From positions 1 through 7,000 of the forward strand of contig CALTXP010000080.1 in assembly GCA_943913325.1 (NCBI GenBank): a DNA stretch of 7,000 bases, given 5' to 3'. The DNA is from an uncultured Anaerococcus sp. (GTDB lineage Bacteria; Bacillota; Clostridia; Tissierellales; Peptoniphilaceae). The notes beneath the pieces were generated by a model. The model was not told where the DNA came from. It ran no database searches and saw only the letters and a program-made list of their open reading frames with translations. Positions 4,547 to 7,000 of the stretch are shown here, piece after piece; the stretch's first letter is position 1; each line of letters opens with the position of its first letter. The translations under genes and the position numbers were made by a program.

Positions 4547-7000
4547 AGCTTAAAGGCTTTAAATCTTTTGCAAACAAAACAATAGTACCTTTTGACGAAC
4601 AAATTACAGCCATAGTAGGACCAAATGGATCTGGTAAAAGCAATATCTCGGATGCTATAAGATGGGTGTTAGGTGAACAATCAGTAAAATCACTCCGTGG
4701 ATCCAAGATGAATGATGTTATATTTCAAGGTGCAGGTAACAAAAACCCCTTAAATCTAGCTGAAGTTAATCTTAATTTTTCAAATGAAGATAATACATTA
4801 GATATAGCCTATGATAAGGTTGTTATATCTAGACGTATATATAGAGATGGAGAAAATGAGTATAAGATTAATGGAAAAAAAGTTAGGCTTAAAGATATTA
4901 GAGAGCTTTTTCTAGATACTGGTATAGGAAAAGAAGGATATTCTATAATAGGTCAAGGTAGGATTGATGAGATTATTAATTCATCAAATTTAGAACGAAG
5001 AACAATTTTTGAAGAAGCAAGTGGAATTTCTAAGCACAAGTATAGAAGAGATGAAGCTAGTAAAAAATTAAATAAGGTTACAGAAGACTTAGAAATTATA
5101 GAAAGAGAATGGGAATACAAATCTCATGATTTAGAAAAACTATCTGTAGAAGCAAAAAACTTTCAAAGATGGAGAAAACTTTCTGAACAATTAAATAAAG
5201 ATTCTTATAACTATTTAACAAATAAATCTAAGTCTTTAATAAAAGAAAAGGAAAATCTAGAAAATAAGATTAAAGATATAAATGAGTCCATTAAATACAA
5301 TGAAAATAATCTTAGTAATATAAAAGATAGATTGGAGCCTTTTAATAAAGACAACGAAACTCTTAAATCGTTAATAGAAGATAGCGAACAAAAGCTTAAT
5401 AAGTATGAAAAAATAATAGAAGCTAATAAAAGTAAAATAGATCTAAACGAGCAGAAATTAGCTTATGATCAAAAAGATTATAATCGTATAGAGGATAATT
5501 TAAAAGTGAGTAAAGAAAAACTTGAAAAATTTACTCAAAAGCTAAAAGAAGAAGAAAATAATCTATCCAGCAAAAATGAAGAGATTAATTTAACTAAGAA
5601 TTTAATAAATGATTTGACCTTAAGTATAGATGGATTAAAAGAAAAAAATAGCAAACTTAATAAGGACTTAAAGATATTAACTGATAAATATAAAAATGTT
5701 TCTAGTGCGATTAATGACTATAATATTAATCTTAAGACTAATGAGCTATTAAAACAAAAAAGAGATGAAGAAGAAAAAGCGAATCAAAAAAAGATAGAGC
5801 TTCTTAGTATTCAAATTAGTAAAATAACAACAGAAACAGATAACTTGACCAATAAAGTGTCAGAGTTAAAGAAAACTTTAGAGCAATCTGGATTAGAGCT
5901 AGAAAAGCTTAATAAAAAAGTTACTAATATAGAAAATGAACTTTCTATAAATGAGAATAGTCTAAGTAAGACAAATATAAATCTTAAATCAGAAATAAAT
6001 GAGTATAAGTTTAATAAAAATCTTATCGAAAAAAATGAAGGATATAATTATTCGGTTCAAGACTTTCTAAATAAAAGCAAAGATAGTAAGCTAAGAGACT
6101 TTTATCTAGATACTTTAGCTAATCTTATAAGTGTAAAAGATGGATATGAGGATATAATAGACAACCTTATAGGTGGAGCAGTACAAAATATAGTAAGTAA
6201 AAGTAAAGATGAAACACGTAATTTAGTAAATTTTGTAAATCAAAATAATATTGGTAGAATTACCTTTTTACCAATTGATTCGATTAAAGCTTACAAAAAA
6301 GATAAGCCCAAGGAAAGCGAAGTAATTGCTATGGCTTATGAGCTTTTATCTTATAGTGAAGATTTAGAAAGCATTATTTATCATTTTTTAGGATCAACCG
6401 TTGTTGTAAAAGATATAGATGATGCAATTAGTTTATCAAAAAAAATCAAAGGATATAGGATAATTAGTTTAGATTTGGATGTTATTAATGCCTGGGGGTC
6501 CATGGTAGCTGGTTCTAATAAAAGTAAAAGATCTAACATTAATATTTTAAACAGAAAAAAGAAGCTAAATTATAATAAAAAGAAGATAAGCTCTCTTAAA
6601 TCTGAACACAATAGGCTTTTAGATGAACGTTTAAAACTGAAAAAACAAAAAAAAGATATTCTTATAGAAAATCAGAAGTTAGAAGATTCTTATAATAATA
6701 ATAAGGAAAGTTTTTTAAAAGCTTCAAATGATATAGAAAATTTAACTTATAAATTAGAGAATCTAAGGTCTCAAAAAAATGAACTAGAAGCTAATAATAG
6801 TATTATCCCAGCTATTAATTCTAAAATAGATATAGATGAATTAAACAACAACTATAAAGAATATAAAGGCTTAATTGATAATATAAATGAGGATATTAAA
6901 ACTAATGAAAAAGTTATGATAGAAAGTACTTCAAAACTATCGGAGTCAAAAAATAAACTAGAAATTGCTAATCGTGACTTAAATATGATCAATAATACAA
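4528..7000 (+). CDS. smc: Chromosome segregation protein SMC, N-terminal part (runs off the right edge)
   Basis: SMC is the ATPase of the bacterial condensin (Smc-ScpA-ScpB), which loops and compacts DNA and aids chromosome segregation. About 824 residues are visible with no internal stop; the family is near 1,180. The N-terminal head has RLESIELKGFKSF (2-14), Walker A GPNGSGKS (31-38, K37), RWVLGEQ and SLRGSKMNDVIFQG, and the Q-loop GQGRIDEI (Q143). A long coiled coil (about 165-510) rich in K, E, L and N follows, then the hinge (about 515-665, with GRITFLP and NAWGSMVAG), then the returning coiled coil to the edge. The signature motif, Walker B and C-terminal head lie outside. The start is unusual: ATT at 4528. 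The frame has TGA at 4519-4521 and no ATG, GTG or TTG before Walker A, while ATT places K37 exactly as in B. subtilis SMC. Confidence is high for the gene, moderate for the start. Confidence 0.95.
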   Translation, partial: MRLESIELKGFKSFANKTIVPFDEQITAIVGPNGSGKSNISDAIRWVLGEQSVKSLRGSKMNDVIFQGAGNKNPLNLAEVNLNFSNEDNTLDIAYDKVVISRRIYRDGENEYKINGKKVRLKDIRELFLDTGIGKEGYSIIGQGRIDEIINSSNLERRTIFEEASGISKHKYRRDEASKKLNKVTEDLEIIEREWEYKSHDLEKLSVEAKNFQRWRKLSEQLNKDSYNYLTNKSKSLIKEKENLENKIKDINESIKYNENNLSNIKDRLEPFNKDNETLKSLIEDSEQKLNKYEKIIEANKSKIDLNEQKLAYDQKDYNRIEDNLKVSKEKLEKFTQKLKEEENNLSSKNEEINLTKNLINDLTLSIDGLKEKNSKLNKDLKILTDKYKNVSSAINDYNINLKTNELLKQKRDEEEKANQKKIELLSIQISKITTETDNLTNKVSELKKTLEQSGLELEKLNKKVTNIENELSINENSLSKTNINLKSEINEYKFNKNLIEKNEGYNYSVQDFLNKSKDSKLRDFYLDTLANLISVKDGYEDIIDNLIGGAVQNIVSKSKDETRNLVNFVNQNNIGRITFLPIDSIKAYKKDKPKESEVIAMAYELLSYSEDLESIIYHFLGSTVVVKDIDDAISLSKKIKGYRIISLDLDVINAWGSMVAGSNKSKRSNINILNRKKKLNYNKKKISSLKSEHNRLLDERLKLKKQKKDILIENQKLEDSYNNNKESFLKASNDIENLTYKLENLRSQKNELEANNSIIPAINSKIDIDELNNNYKEYKGLIDNINEDIKTNEKVMIESTSKLSESKNKLEIANRDLNMINNT

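Noticed and set aside
4550..4562. Palindrome TTAAAG-G-CTTTAA near the smc start, as a possible operator.
   Set aside because: It encodes the conserved SMC residues LKGFK, so coding constraint explains it.
4485..4706. Open frame of 73 codons on the minus strand.
   Set aside because: It is antisense to the end of the radical SAM gene and the start of smc, which encode conserved proteins.
5020..7000. A/T- and lysine/glutamate-rich stretch that might suggest repeats or low-complexity DNA.
   Set aside because: It is a continuous SMC coiled coil and hinge with no stop codon and no exact repeats.

Overview
The window is an ordinary, tightly packed stretch of chromosome from a low-GC Gram-positive (Firmicutes/Bacillota) bacterium. 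All genes are on the + strand. The strong A/T codon bias, purine-rich Shine-Dalgarno sites and the gene order ackA-rpmF-plsX-acpP-rnc-radical SAM gene-smc fit an anaerobic clostridial-type lineage. The Tissierellia/Peptoniphilaceae (Anaerococcus/Peptoniphilus-like) are my best guess, but that is an inference from style and order, not proof. No mobile element, tRNA, rRNA, CRISPR array or long repeat is visible, and no stretch over 300 bases lacks a gene.

Layout. Bases 1-54 hold the ackA promoter (extended -10) and ribosome binding site. ackA (acetate kinase) spans 55-1245. Eight bases after its stop begins a perfect consensus promoter (TTGACA-17-TATAAT, 1253-1281), which drives rpmF (ribosomal protein L32, 1320-1499). 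A strong intrinsic terminator hairpin (1500-1529) follows the rpmF stop directly. Then comes a run of five genes with almost no spacing: plsX (1549-2532), acpP (2525-2749), rnc (2749-3462), an Elp3-related radical SAM gene (3455-4546) and smc (from 4528, running off the right edge). Consecutive genes overlap by 8, 1, 8 and 19 bases, so they are very probably cotranscribed and translationally coupled. I see no good promoter between the terminator and plsX, so the downstream genes probably depend on read-through of the terminator.

How the genes work together. ackA makes ATP and acetate from acetyl phosphate, the usual last step of anaerobic fermentation. rpmF, plsX, acpP, rnc and smc tie translation, phospholipid synthesis (acyl-ACP to acyl phosphate), RNA processing and chromosome organisation into one growth-linked cluster. 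This is a familiar bacterial neighbourhood.

The most unusual signal is the smc start. No ATG, GTG or TTG lies in frame between the upstream in-frame stop (4519-4521) and the Walker A motif. A near-perfect Shine-Dalgarno site instead points at an ATT (AUU) codon at 4528, which puts the Walker A lysine at residue 37, as in Bacillus subtilis SMC. The terminator wedged between rpmF and plsX, the lack of yceD before rpmF and of fab genes beside plsX/acpP, and substitutions in the SMC hinge glycine motif are secondary points. I found no convincing undescribed system here.
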